Part shown: positions 41,793 to 53,110 of the stretch, piece by piece | Layout of the letters: every line of letters starts with the position of its first letter | Numbering within the stretch: the stretch's first letter is position 1 | Source of the DNA: Agelaius tricolor | Taxonomy: Eukaryota; Chordata; Aves; Passeriformes; Icteridae | Assembly (NCBI GenBank): GCA_023055355.1 | Contig: JALJCS010000028.1 | Location: 8,184,418-8,248,417, forward strand | Reading direction: 5' to 3' | Length of the DNA stretch: 64,000 bases | Position numbers and translations under genes: made by a program | The notes under the pieces: generated by a model | What the model saw: only the letters and a program-made list of their open reading frames with translations | Database searches by the model: none | Told to the model about the DNA's origin: nothing

Positions 41793-44557
41793 GTATGTGT
41801 TTTGTTGGTTGGGTATGGGGCAGTGGCCACTCATCCATGAGCCAGAGAGATTTGTGGGGGCAGGGAAATGGTGCTTAAGGAGCATTTCATAACGTGTAGC
41901 ATGTTAATGCAGCTTTCTGCAGAGAACTAAGTTGATAAGTATTTTGAAAAGATTTTTCAGTCCTTCATTTGCAAATGTGGATCATGCTGTCTTCTGGGCA
42001 TGGACCAGCTTTGTCTGTGGGTTTGGAAATTTTCTCATGTAGCATATGCTGGGTAATGTTGTCATCCTAAACTGTGTCTTCTGAAAGCTTTATGTAACAA
42101 GAAAACAGAGATATGTTCACATTTCTCATGCTGGGGTCTGAGTGCTGTTTTAAGACCTTTGTCTTTCCACTTTGCTGTCATTGAGTAGGAAGAGCTGTGC
42201 TGGCAGGGTGGTTGTGTGGTGTGGGGAGAGCAAAGTGCTGTTCCTCTGAAAGCTTAGTTTACCTCTCTCTGCATATTTTTTGAGCCATATTGGGTGCTTT
42301 TTTCCCCCCATTCTGCTTCCTAATTGTGTGAAGCATTCACTGAATGGGGAGGCTTTAGGATTTTATCCTTCCTGTTAAATAGGGGGCTTCATGACAAACC
42401 CATCTTGGCTGAAGGTTATTTCAGAAGAGCCAGGCTTGGATAGGAATTCCCATCACTTTTTAAAGTTGGAAAATTAATAAACAACTGGAAGGTAGCTATG
42501 GTGGAAAACAATGAATAGTAACCAAAGCAGGTCTGGTAATACCTGATGTGCAGAGCAGTGCTGAAGTGGGGTCTTCCTCGTTGCATGGGGGTGGCTGTGG
42601 CATTTTCTTGGTGCTTGTGGATGGTGCCACCTACTGATTTCCCATCCATTTTGTTTCATTTTTAAACAATAGATGTCTTCCTGCATCTCAGTTTTCCTTG
42701 TGATTTTTCTTTCCTAGGTTGATTGGTTACTAGTACAGCAGCTTCCCCCTTTACAAGTACAATATTTTTTGAGAAGTATTTACAATATTAGGAACCAGTC
42801 CCAAACTTTCAGACTGGCTGGATATCTTGATCAATGTTTATTCCTTTATCAGTCTCTGGATGTGTATAACTTAATGTCTCTTGCCCACTATCTTATTTTG
42901 TTCATTGCCTTACTATTGACATCACTTGTTAGCACTCAGTAAATTGCACTGTGGAGTATAAACCCAGTAGCATAATCCAATTTACTTACTTGAGTTGACA
43001 CTAGGCAAAATTATGGGTTTGTTTAATTCCCCCTTCAGAGAGCAGTTTGCTGGTTGTATAAAAAGCCCCAACAGTCATCACCTTGCACATGTACAGGCTG
43101 CAGGTTTCCAAGCAGAGCCATCCACAGCAAATCAGCTTCATGCAGATCTTCCCACTGAAACATGTTCCAGAAGGACTGGTGATGGATCTTTCTCACTTGT
43201 TCCTGCTGTTATCTCCATGCTCACTAGTGTGGGTGGCAAAGCCTGTCCCAGCAGCTGCTGCTGAAGTTTGCATTACTTCTGACTCACTCAGGAGGGCCTC
43301 TGTGTAATTTTAAACGGTTTCCACACCCAGATTACTTTCCCTTAAAAGTAATAATGGAAATGAAGTGAGAGGAGAGGTCAGTAATGACTGCAGGAGAACA
43401 TTACTGGGAAAACTGTTTGAACCTGCTGGGATACAGCCCTCCCTATGCAAGCCTTGGGTCGTGTGTTCCCTTCATTACTGGGGCTCAGGAAATCACATTT
43501 ATAGGCTGCTGTAGGACCAAACCCAGCTCTGGGACTGAGAAGTGGTTGAAGACCTGTTCTGGAGCCACTTGTGAGGTGTGTGGGGTGCAGGAGTGGCTGG
43601 GTCACACCTCCATCCACTCATGGGAGCACAGAATGGTTTGGGTGGGAAGGGACCTCAAAGCCCACCCAGTGCCACCTGTTTGTGACACTGCTGCAATTGG
43701 GTGTTATTGAGGCACCTTTACTTTCTACATTTCAGGTTAGAGTTTTTACTATTGTTGACGTAATAAACATGGTTCAGGATGGTTTTTAGGAGTAGCTGAA
43801 GAGAATGCCTGAATGTTTGGGGTTTTTTTTTTGTCATGGTAAACACCCTGTTGTGGAACTTAAATAATTACCAGATACTCATATAATAATCATGCTTTGT
43901 GCTATAGAATTTGGATAGCACAGTCTGTTTATTCCAGAACATAATTATTTTTATTAAAATAAGAAGCAAAAACTCAGGGTTTAAATTATACTCTTTCCCT
44001 GCTCCTCTTAGTTCTGCTTTCTCTCCAAAACCATTTCATAAATGTTAGCAATTTTTACAGTAACACAATGGCCTTTTTATATGATACATAAAGGAAAAAA
44101 GAAAAAGAGGAGGAAGACTTAAGAGTTTAGATTTCACACAGCTTTTGTTTAGCCATTGTGGGCTTGATGGCTGTGCATTCTGCATCCTGTTTTCATTCTG
44201 CTTGTGCTTATTTATGGAAAAAACCCCAAACCACGGACTGTTCTGTCAGGGTGATTCTTTCATCTAGTTCTTACAATTCCTTTTCTACTCAAGCAGTAAT
44301 GTAACCACAGATAATGAGCTGTGGGGATGTGAGCATGAGCCTCTGTGAATGTTTCAGTTGGATGTGTAAGGCCCAGTTTAGCTGCTGACATTTTAAGGGT
44401 TTCTCTGGGGAAGGAGGTGATTCCTTACTCTCCCAGGATATTCCATGATCTGCCCACGGGTGGAAAACAGGTATTTTGGAAATTAAACTTTTCCTCTATT
44501 TCCTATTAGACCCCATTACCTATTCTAGTTTGTGCTTTCCTGATTTTGTATCTGCAG
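41793..44557 (+). other. CTNNBIP1 intron before the start-codon exon
   Basis: Non-coding sequence between the candidate leader exon and the exon with the ATG. It holds one CR1 fragment (about 43626-43676). Nothing else recognised. Confidence 0.55.
43626..43676 (-). mobile_element. CR1-type LINE fragment
   Basis: ACAGAATGGTTTGGGTGGGA then AGGGACCTCAAAGCCCACCC, the reverse complement of the conserved 3' end of avian CR1 retrotransposons, whose forward end normally reads towards ATTCTATG repeats. Only about 50 bp is recognisable, so it is a severely 5'-truncated, decayed copy inserted in the minus orientation. Confidence 0.75.
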
Positions 44558-44583
44558 GAAATCCAGGAGCTGGCAGGAGGGGA

Positions 44584-47500
44584 ATGAACCGTGAGGGCGT
44601 CCCCGGGAAGAGTCCGGAGGAGATGTACATCCAGCAGAAAGTGAGAGTGCTGCTCATGCTCAGGAAGATGGGATCAAACGTAAGATTCTCCTCACAGCCC
44701 ATCCTTTGTGGGTTTTCAGGCCACTTTGGACTAACTGGGGTAGTGCTTGTTGAGATGGGCAGGTGATGGTCTGCTTTTAATGCTGAATTGTTTGAGCCAT
44801 CCTGAATTTAATAGTTATCACTTAAACACAATTGATTTTTGCTTAAACACTGTAAGGCTTGTGAGGCCTGGAACTACCATATATAGATAAATGATTTCAA
44901 CTTCTTCATTATTGGAGAAGGAGCCAAGTGAAGCAGCTGTTTTAAGGTGGCACTGATCCTGCCCCTGAGTTCATGATGCCCCACTTGGCTGCTGTGCACA
45001 AGTAAGGGCTGGTGCAGGTGGTGAGGAGCAGAGCAGAGGTGCTGTGGTGCCTGTCCCTGCTGGGGTGGGTTGTGCCTTGCTGGGGGCTCAGGTGTCACCT
45101 CTGTCACCTCTGTGCCCGCAGCTGACGGCCAGCGAGGAGGAGTTCCTGCGCACGTACGCGGGGGTGGTGAACAGCCAGCTGAGCCAGCTGCCCCAGCACT
45201 CCATCGACCAGGGTGAGTGCCCCCTGTGTGCCCCCCAGTGCTGCCCAGTGCCCCCCCAGTGCTGCCCAGTGTGCCCCCAATGCCCCCCAGCTGCCCCAGC
45301 ACTCCATCGACCAGGGTGAGTGCCCCCTGTGTGCCCCCCAGTGCTGCCCAGTGCCCCCCCAGTGCTGCCCAGTGCCCCCCCAATGCCCCCCAGCTGCCCC
45401 AGCACTCCATTGACCAGGGTGAGTGCCCTCTGTGTGCCCTCTGTGTGCCCAGTGCCCCCCCAGTACTGCCCAGTGCCCCCCCCAATGCCCCCCAGCTGCC
45501 CCAGCACTCCATCGACCAGGGTGAGTGCCCCCTGTGTGCCCAGTGCCCCCCCAGTACTGCCCAGTGCGCCCCCAATGCCCCCCAGCTGCCCCAGCACTCC
45601 ATCGACCAGGGTGAGTGCCCTCTGTGTGCCCAGTGCCCCCCCAATGCCCCCCAGTGCTGCCCAGTGCCCCCCCAGTGCTGCCCAGTGCCCCCCAATGCCT
45701 CCCAGCTGCCCCAGCACTCCATCGACCAGGGTGAGTGCCCCCAGTGCTGCCCAGTACCCGCCCAATGCCCCCAGTGCCCCCCCAGTGCCCTCCCTCTGCC
45801 CTGGAGCTGCTTTCCCTGGGCAGCAGCCTCAGCAAACACCACCTGCAGCCTCCTGAACTTCCAGCATCGTTTGCCACCTGCTGAAACCCATCCTGCAGGC
45901 CAGGATGCGCTGGCTTTGTTAATTCTGTGAGAAGTCTTGGTAAACAGTTGTGTGGAGCTGCTCTGGGTCCACTCATCCCTTCTGAACCTCAATGTTTCTT
46001 ACTGGGTTCCTCTCCCTCCCCTGCACAGCCCTCGTGCCAGGTCACGTTCATAAGGTGCAGTTTGGAATGGAAGGAGCATTGTAAGAGTCGTGCCAGAAAG
46101 ATCTGAGCAGAAATTTAGTATAGATCTGAGACATCTAGAAATCCATCACAAAGACAACCTGCACAAACTTGCTGCTGTGCTCATTCCTTGCATAGCTGGG
46201 GGCTGATGGAGGTGGATATGCTTGAAGAATTCTGAGCCAAAATACACAACTTTTCTGCCAATCTAAAGTGAGAATTTTCTTGTTTCTTGTCAAAAACTGG
46301 GGTAGACACATTTGGTTAAGAGAGACTTAGCTGCAGTTGGCATTTTTCAGCATTATCCTTCAAAGTTACATTTTTCCCAGTGAAATCAATGCTGAATTAC
46401 CTGCACTTTGGCAAAGAAAAGGTGATAAAATCAGAAGTCCAGCCAGGGGACACAGATACTTCCTACAGTGGTGCTGAAGCTGTAGTGTGCTCCACAGACA
46501 GAAGCAACTATAATTTATTGCTCAGGACTTTGATTTGCTTAGAAATCTCTCCAGGTTTCTCTCAGTCAGTAACAATAATGCTCCCTGCTTGCTGCTGCCT
46601 GTGCCCTCTGCTGAGTCCTGGGGCAGAGAAACAGGAAGGGCTGAGTATGGAGTTCCTGGGGATACCATGGCATAGGTGTGGGATGTGCCACCCTAAGGGA
46701 GATCCCATCTCCACTAGATGGCATTGCCTGGTGCTGGAAAAGCCCTGCAAGTCCACACACTCCCTGTTCTGTTGCTCCAAGATTGCTTAAAGGAATTTTC
46801 TTCCCTGCTTTTCTGTTTTCATTGAATCTCCTCTGGAGGATTTCTTTTTTCCTTTATGCAGCTTGTCTTACACAACAACAAAAAGAGGTGTTATTTAGGG
46901 AGTAACTCACACCAAGTTAGCACTTCAGTGGATTTCAGAGTCCTTTGTTCCACAGTAGGACAGGTTGCTCTGAGCCTGATGTGTCCCCGATGTATCTTTA
47001 GAGCCATTTTCCTCCAGCAGGCACAAAAGACACAAAGGTAACTTCACATCCCCATTTTGTCCCAAAAACCAGAATGACATCATCATTGGCCTGAGCACTC
47101 TGAGGGCTTTGTCATGGACCTGCAGGTTTCTGTGTGTCCCTTCAAGTGCTGCAGCCTGGCTCCGGTTCCAGGAGGTTGTTTTGGTGTGTGGGGTCTCCTT
47201 GATAAGAGTGCAGAGGATGGATGGTGTAGAGTTGTGAGCTGTGTCTCTGCCTGTGGCCCCACAGCAGTGACCTGGGCAGGGCTGCTGAGCTGTCCCTGCT
47301 GTGCTGTCCCTGCTGTGCTGTCCCTGTGCTGAGCCTGTCCCTGTGCTGAGCCTGTCCCTGTGCTGAGCTGTCCCTGTGCTGAGCCTGTCCCTGTGCTGAG
47401 CCTGTCCCTGTGCTGAGCTGTCCCTGTGCTGAGCTGTCCCTGCTGTGCTGTCCCTGCTGTGCTGTCCCTGCTGTGCTGTCCCTGCTGTGCTTCCTGGGCA

Positions 47501-50500
47501 GGGTCTGTGGCTCTGTCTGAGCCCCTTTGTTTGCCCACAGGGAGCCACTGCAGCCTCTGTGTCCATTGTGCCAGGATGTGGCAGTGCACTAAGGAAGGAG
47601 TTTTTACTGTCCCTGCTGAATTCAGGCTCGTGCCATAAACCCTCCAGGAGCCACTGCTAATGCCAATATCTCTGACATTTAAAGCTCCTCCTTGAGACTC
47701 TGTTTGCTGTCTAAGGATCCAGCAATGGAAGATAATTTGGATCAGGAAGCGTCTTGGAATATCTCTGTAATTTTTAATCAAGCCTGAAGGCAAAGACTCC
47801 CCTTCAGTTTATCCTTATTTTTATTGGAAGAGGAGTTATGGTAATTGAGTCTAATATTAATGTCATTTGATTTTTCAGTCATTGTTAACACCTATACTAA
47901 AGTGCAAAATCCAGGGTGTTTTTCTTTACCCTGGGAGCTCTTTAGCTGACATCTGTGGAGTGTTTGTTGTTTGTTTTTATGGCTCCAAGAATAACTGAGG
48001 AGCCCTGAGGCATCTCAGTTCAACCAGTATGTGTGCTGGAGAGGGGATGTAATCCTGAGCTGTTTTGGGATGTTCACACACTGGTCTTGCCTGCATTGCA
48101 GCAAGAGCTAACACAGCTCACACTTAATGAAATTCAGGCTTTCTCACATATTTTTGAGTACAAGCAAAATGCCTCTCAGGAAGTTCTGTTCCAGAAGCAT
48201 CTCCTGCATCAGCCCCACCTGCCCTGTTCCCCAGCTCCTTGCATTTCCAAGGGTGGGCTGGCTCTGGGCTCGCTGCAGGCTCTGCTCTGGCAGCTCTGGA
48301 AATGGGAGCAGTGCAGGGAGGAAGCACGAGATGGGAATTGTGCTGAGACCTTGGTGATTGCAGCTCTGGTGTTCCTATAGCAACAGGAGTGTGGTGCTGG
48401 TTCCTGGAGGAAGCTGCTCCCGTGGGGAGGGCAAGGCTGAGATGCAGACACGTGCCTGCCTGGGTGAGGCTGTTCCCTGGCTGCTGGGGCACCAAAACCC
48501 CCCAGGCTGCTTGTGGGGCTCCAGGGGACCCTGCCCATGGCCTGGCAGATGCTGCTGGAGAATGGAGATGGAGCTCTGCTCAGAGCACTTCTATTCTGTT
48601 GAACATAAGGCTTGTTTTAGTGTGCTGCTGCTCTCAGCAGTGCATGGTGTATTTTTAGAATGCCAGCCTAGGATGCTAATGCTGGGAATTCCAGGGAAGA
48701 GTTAATGTTTAGAAGATTGTTGCTGGAAGGTGGTTGAAGAAATGTATGTATGCAAAGATCTTGTGTGAAGTGAAGAATTTCTTTTTTTAATTTTGGCAGC
48801 CTTTAGAAATTCCCAACAGGCTAAACCTTCTGATCTCTAAATGCTTTTGGGGTTTAATTAATTCTGCAGGAGACTACAAGCAAATCAGGTGTACGGATCT
48901 ATTTCTCATTCAAAGAGCACTTGGGAGCAGCAGCTGTTAGAGGTGTCAGCATCTCCTCTGGTGTTAAGGTGGTGTGGTTTCAATGCAGCCCTACCCTGCT
49001 GGGTTCATGCTCTGGGCCAGGTCCCTGCTCTGGCACCAGCCCCCCTGGGGAAGCTTTCTGCCATGGAGGTGGGCAGGGAGCAGCTGGGGACACTGAGCTC
49101 AGGCTGCAGTTCCCTGCCCTGCAGTAAAGTCATTTGACCTTCAGCTCATCTTGGCTTGCTAAGACTGAAGAACAAGTGGTGTAAAAGAACTCTGAATTCA
49201 GCAATTCAACCAGCTGCAATTGGAACTTAATCTCAGTGGGAATTTTTTGGAAGTTAGTGGGGTAAGATTGTCACTATTATTTTCTAAGATAGGACCTAAG
49301 CCCACCTGTTAATTATTGTTAATTTGTAGGAAGAACAAGGGTGAGGAAGCGTGAGGCAGATTCAGTGAGAGAAGTATCTGAGTGTCTAAAGGTTTGTGGC
49401 AATTAATGCTTTGCTCATAAAAGATAAGGAGTATTTCACTGGGAATGTTGTGAGTCTCTATTTCAGGGTAGAAATGTGTGCCCAGGAAAGGGACAGCTGT
49501 GGAGGGAGCAGCTGCATGTGTAGATGCAGGTCAGGTAAAAGTGTGCCTTTGTCATTGTTCTGTACATTAATTGCTGGAAGTGCAGAGCTCAGTGAAGGAT
49601 GTGCTCAAAGCAGACGTGGTTCACATCCCATTGTCTCAGTCACAGCCTCTTGGCCATGTGCAGTTTCACTTTATAACCTGTGCTCTGCTTTTTGCATTAC
49701 TTTACTTGGTTAGTAACAAAACATCCGTTGTGGGAGCCCAGTGGGGCTGCAGGAGCAGCTCAGGTTGGTTTCCCTGAGCACACAGAAGGCCCAGCTCTGT
49801 TCTCTGGCAGTGTTTGTGTCTGTGCACAGGCACTGGAGAGCTGCTTCATGAGCAGCCTCACCAGCTTGGTTTCCTTTGGCTCTGGGGAGTTTGGGTTATA
49901 GGGCAGGGCTGGAACCAAACCTGCTTTTATGCTGAGAAACGTGGATGACCTTTTTCTGGACAAATGTCACCCAGGTTCTCTTGCTGGGGGCCATCTCCAG
50001 ACACAGCCAGGTGCCCTCAGTGGCCTCTGGGAGGTTCCTGCTGGGGCAGGCAGGAGCACAGAGCTCTGGGGTTATCTGGGATGGCAAGGAAACCTGCAGG
50101 AATTTTGTTCCCATTGAGACCCTGGGAAGGGGAGAGCCCAGGAGAACATCAGGTCTGTGAAGGAGGGCAGCTGATGCTGTGCTGGGTGAGGCTCTGTGGT
50201 TGCCAGAAGATTCCAGCTGCTCCTGCACCTTCCAGGGCTGCTGGAGCCCTCTGTGCCAGAGGTGCTGCTGCAGCCTCCCCAGCACCCAGGGCTTTGTCAC
50301 CATCCTTGCAAGTGAAATCCTTGTTTTTCTTCAGGGGCTGGTAGTTCTTGCATGTTTTAAAACCAACAAGGCAGCTTGTTAATTCTGAGCTGGATCCTGG
50401 TGCTATATATCATTTATGTTTTGATCAAGGAAGAAACAGTTTGTGCAGGAGATGAAAAGGGAGATGACTGCAGGGCTTCTGAATGCTGGCAAGAGGGTGC

Positions 50501-51198
50501 ATCAGAGCAGTTTTTGATGTAGTTTTATATAAGATAAGGGCCCTACATATGAAAAACAAACTACTACTGCTTGGTCCTTAATATTTCCTCCTTTGAGTAC
50601 ATATAACAAATAAATAGTGAAGTGTACAAAAGTAAGTGCAGTTGCATTTCAGGAGCATTGATTTAGCTTTTAAGGACATTAGCAAGGGGAATTTACAACC
50701 ATTTTCACCACTTTTCCTGCTATATTGCAACTGAAGAGCAGATTAGATAACTGAGAAATGGAATTCATATAATGAGATCAGATGAGGCATTTTTATTAGT
50801 CCCCTTTTACCTTGTGTGCAGGTGTATGGGCAGAAGTTGCTTGGGGCACAAAAGTGAGATTTGCTTGTTGAAATGCTTCAGGTAAAAGACTGGAGGAGTT
50901 TTGCATGCTGTGCTCCATCTGAGTTGAATTTGAACTTTGTAAAGCCCTGGAAGAGGATTCTGTGGAGCTGAGCAATTGTGGGACAGGCAGTGGTGGTGGT
51001 TTGGCACTCCCTGGTTTGTCATTTCCTTTCCTGTTGGTTGTATGGATGTTTAGAACGACACTTTGGGTTCTGCATCTCTCCCCTGCTCTTTAAAGGAAGT
51101 AATTATGGCACAGATTTCCTGTATCCATTGTTGTTGCAGGTGCTGAGGATGTTGTGATGGCATTTTCCAGGTCAGAGACAGAAGACAGAAGACAGTAA
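44584..51198 (+). CDS. CTNNBIP1: CTNNBIP1 (ICAT), beta-catenin/TCF inhibitor
   Basis: Seen: three coding exons, 44584-44679 (the exon itself starts at 44558), 45122-45212 and 51140-51198 (96, 91, 59 nt), giving 81 residues, exactly the ICAT length. The product begins MNREGVPGKSPEEMYIQQKV, continues MLRKMGSN|LTASEEEFLRTYAG and ends DVVMAFSRSETEDRRQ. Known: ICAT binds the armadillo repeats of beta-catenin; an N-terminal helical domain contacts the last repeats and an acidic tail occupies the TCF-binding groove, blocking Wnt target transcription. Groove-contact residues Asp66, Phe71 and Glu75 are present. Odd point: the end of the second coding exon with its donor is copied in tandem in the following intron. 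Same strand as its paralogue LZIC. Confidence 0.97.
44680..45121 (+). other. CTNNBIP1 intron between coding exons 1 and 2
   Basis: 442 bp with a canonical GTAAGA donor and a CCCGCAG acceptor. No further feature seen. Confidence 0.85.
45188..45790 (+). repeat. Exon-derived minisatellite carrying repeated splice donors
   Basis: The last 25 nt of CTNNBIP1 coding exon 2 (45188-45212, CTGCCCCAGC...ATCGACCAGG) and the adjoining donor GTGAGTG recur at 45291-45315, 45394-45418, 45496-45520, 45586-45610 and 45706-45730, with spacings of 103, 103, 102, 90 and 120 nt. One copy has a C-to-T change; the others are identical to the exon. Each intronic copy is preceded directly by CCCAG or CCCCAG and followed by GTGAGTG. 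The spacers consist of shorter repeats of the CCCCCCCAGTGCTGCCCAGTG type. The minus strand is rich in G runs. Confidence 0.97.
45791..51139 (+). other. Remainder of the CTNNBIP1 last intron
   Basis: About 5.3 kb between the exon-derived array and the last coding exon (acceptor TTGTTGCAG). It includes a second minisatellite at 47288-47491. GC-richer stretches near 48200-48560 and 49700-50330 give random-looking open frames. No gene recognised. Confidence 0.6.
47288..47491. repeat. CTGTCCCTGTGCTGAG minisatellite
   Basis: About 200 bp of short tandem units alternating between CTGTCCCTGCTGTG, CTGTCCCTGTGCTGAG and CCTGTCCCTGTGCTGAG. The reverse strand gives an artificial GQ/HRD-rich open frame with no coding meaning. 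Confidence 0.9.
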
Positions 51199-53110
51199 CT
51201 GCAGGACACCTGAACAACACAGAACTGGAGAGGACAGTGAGATCCCTGAAGATAGAGGAGGATGGCTGAGCATTAATAAGTTCCTCTGCCCACCCTAATT
51301 GTTCCTTGGTATTCCTTCTCCTTTGTAATGTTGTTTCCCTTTGCCCAACCCTCAGAATGCATCTCACAGCCATCTGTTCCTGTCAGATTTTGCAACTCAG
51401 CCGGGCTGTGTTCATTAAGGACAAACCCAAAGGTGTGGTTTTGGTTGGCTCAAAGGGACAGGCTGTGGTTGGATAAAGGAAGGCAATTTTTCAAACTTGA
51501 CCAATGGAAACCTTTTATCTCACGTTTTATTTTATATTTTAAACAAAGTCTCTTGACATCCCACTTCTAAAGAAGCTTTTCATGCTGTGGTGCTTATTTA
51601 GGTCAAACTTGTGAATTTGAAGAGGGTTTGATTTGGCTGCATAGAACTGGAAGCAACTTGTGATTGGGTGACAATGCAAAAGCTTTCCCTTCAGCTGGCT
51701 TGCAGGTATTTTGCTGACTCCAGCGTTTTCATTGCAGGAAGCTGATGTTTTGGTGCATTGGTTATTTCTTTATACTTATTGACTTGGGGGGGGAAAGACA
51801 AATGTGCTTTGCAATATTTATTACATCTACACACATATAAACGCTTGCTTTTGGGGGGTTGTTTTGGTTTTTTGATTGGCTTTGAAGTCATGGTTTGATT
51901 TCCTTTTGGCTGCAGTGTTTCTGATGCAATCAGTTTTTCCATCCTCAGCTGCTCCATGGCCTGGAGCTCTTTTGTGTCAAAGCAGATTTGGTTCAGGAAG
52001 TCCACCTGGCCAGGCCGAGGATGCCCAGCCCTGGTGGGCACAGGGGGCTGTGCCCCAGCCCTGGCACTCCTGGCTGCCCAGGGCTTCTCTCTGCTTCCCA
52101 CAGAGGAGCTGGAGATGTTCTGCAGGAATTGCAGGAATGAGATCTGAGGCTGTGACATGAATTTGCCAAATTTGTACAGAGAATGTGTGAACTTGTTTAA
52201 AATACTGCAGAGTTCCACTTTAACCCTTTGACTGCTGCACAAGAGTAGCTCTCACATTAGGAACAATTAATGATCATTAACTTAAATTCAGCTTGCACTG
52301 GGCTTTAATAAACTGAAGTTTCTAGTCACTTGAAAAATTGTATATGGTTTCCCTCCTTGCAGCTGTTTGGTGAAGGGGAAATTCTCTGGATGCCAGGAGA
52401 GCAGCATGCTCCTGAGGACTGTTCAGGAGGCAGCAGTGCTGCTTCAGGCTGTCCAGCACTGAGTGTAGGTGACACTCTCAGGTTCACTCTCTGCAGCTGC
52501 AGGGCCTTAAAACACACACAGACCTTGACAGGCTGAAAAACCTGCAGTGGAATTCCTGAGGTGCACTGACTGTTCAGGAATCTGCACACAGTCTCCAGCA
52601 CTGCTGCCTAAAACCAAGCACTTCATTCTCTCTCATGTGTGCAAGTGGTTTTTACAAAACTTCTGGATTTTGCTGTGGGTTGCACTGACTTCAAGATGTT
52701 TCAGAATCTATTAAACCTGAACTCAATTTACCTGTTCCTGGTTCTTTTCCTATGGTTGTTAATTATTTACAGTGACAATTCTAGAATCTAACTGTGACAA
52801 CATGACCATTTTCATGGCCAGAAATTCTGCTGACAGGATGCTGTTGTGGTCTCAAAATGGGGGAAAAGCTGGAGAGAAACCATGGACTGTCTGCAAAAGG
52901 AAGAATAGACTTGTGAGCACGAGGAAGAAATTATCTTGAGCAAATAAATACTGTGTAATGAGAGCAACTGTACATCTATTTATGAAAATGCTCCTTTTGA
53001 TTTAGTTGCAGCTTTGTAAAGTTCTATGTGAAAGTAAATCTTTTACCCCTTTTTGTTGGGGCCAGATAAGAAATTTCTTTATTAAAATAAACCAGGAATG
53101 AGCCCAAAGG
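51199..53110 (+). other. CTNNBIP1 3'UTR
   Basis: Non-coding sequence after the CTNNBIP1 stop codon. AATAAA hexamers occur at 52307-52312, 52943-52948 and 53086-53091, so alternative 3' ends are possible. The human gene also has a 3'UTR of about 2 kb. Extent inferred. Confidence 0.55.
53086..53091 (+). terminator. CTNNBIP1 distal poly(A) signal
   Basis: AATAAA in the context TTTATTAAAATAAACC, about 1.9 kb past the stop codon. It is the best candidate for the main 3' end by length, but nearer hexamers exist. Confidence 0.45.

Noticed and set aside
45217..45930. Plus-strand Pro/Cys-rich open frames (178-237 codons)
   Set aside because: Readings of the same intronic minisatellite in other frames.
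44874..45992. Long minus-strand open frame (372 codons) rich in GGHWG/STGG/WSAGAA repeats
   Set aside because: It is the antisense of the CTNNBIP1 exon-derived minisatellite; a stop-free repeat read backwards, not a gene.
47083..47793. Minus-strand open frames of 213-236 codons rich in AQHRDRLSTGT
   Set aside because: Shadow of the CTGTCCCTGTGCTGAG minisatellite.
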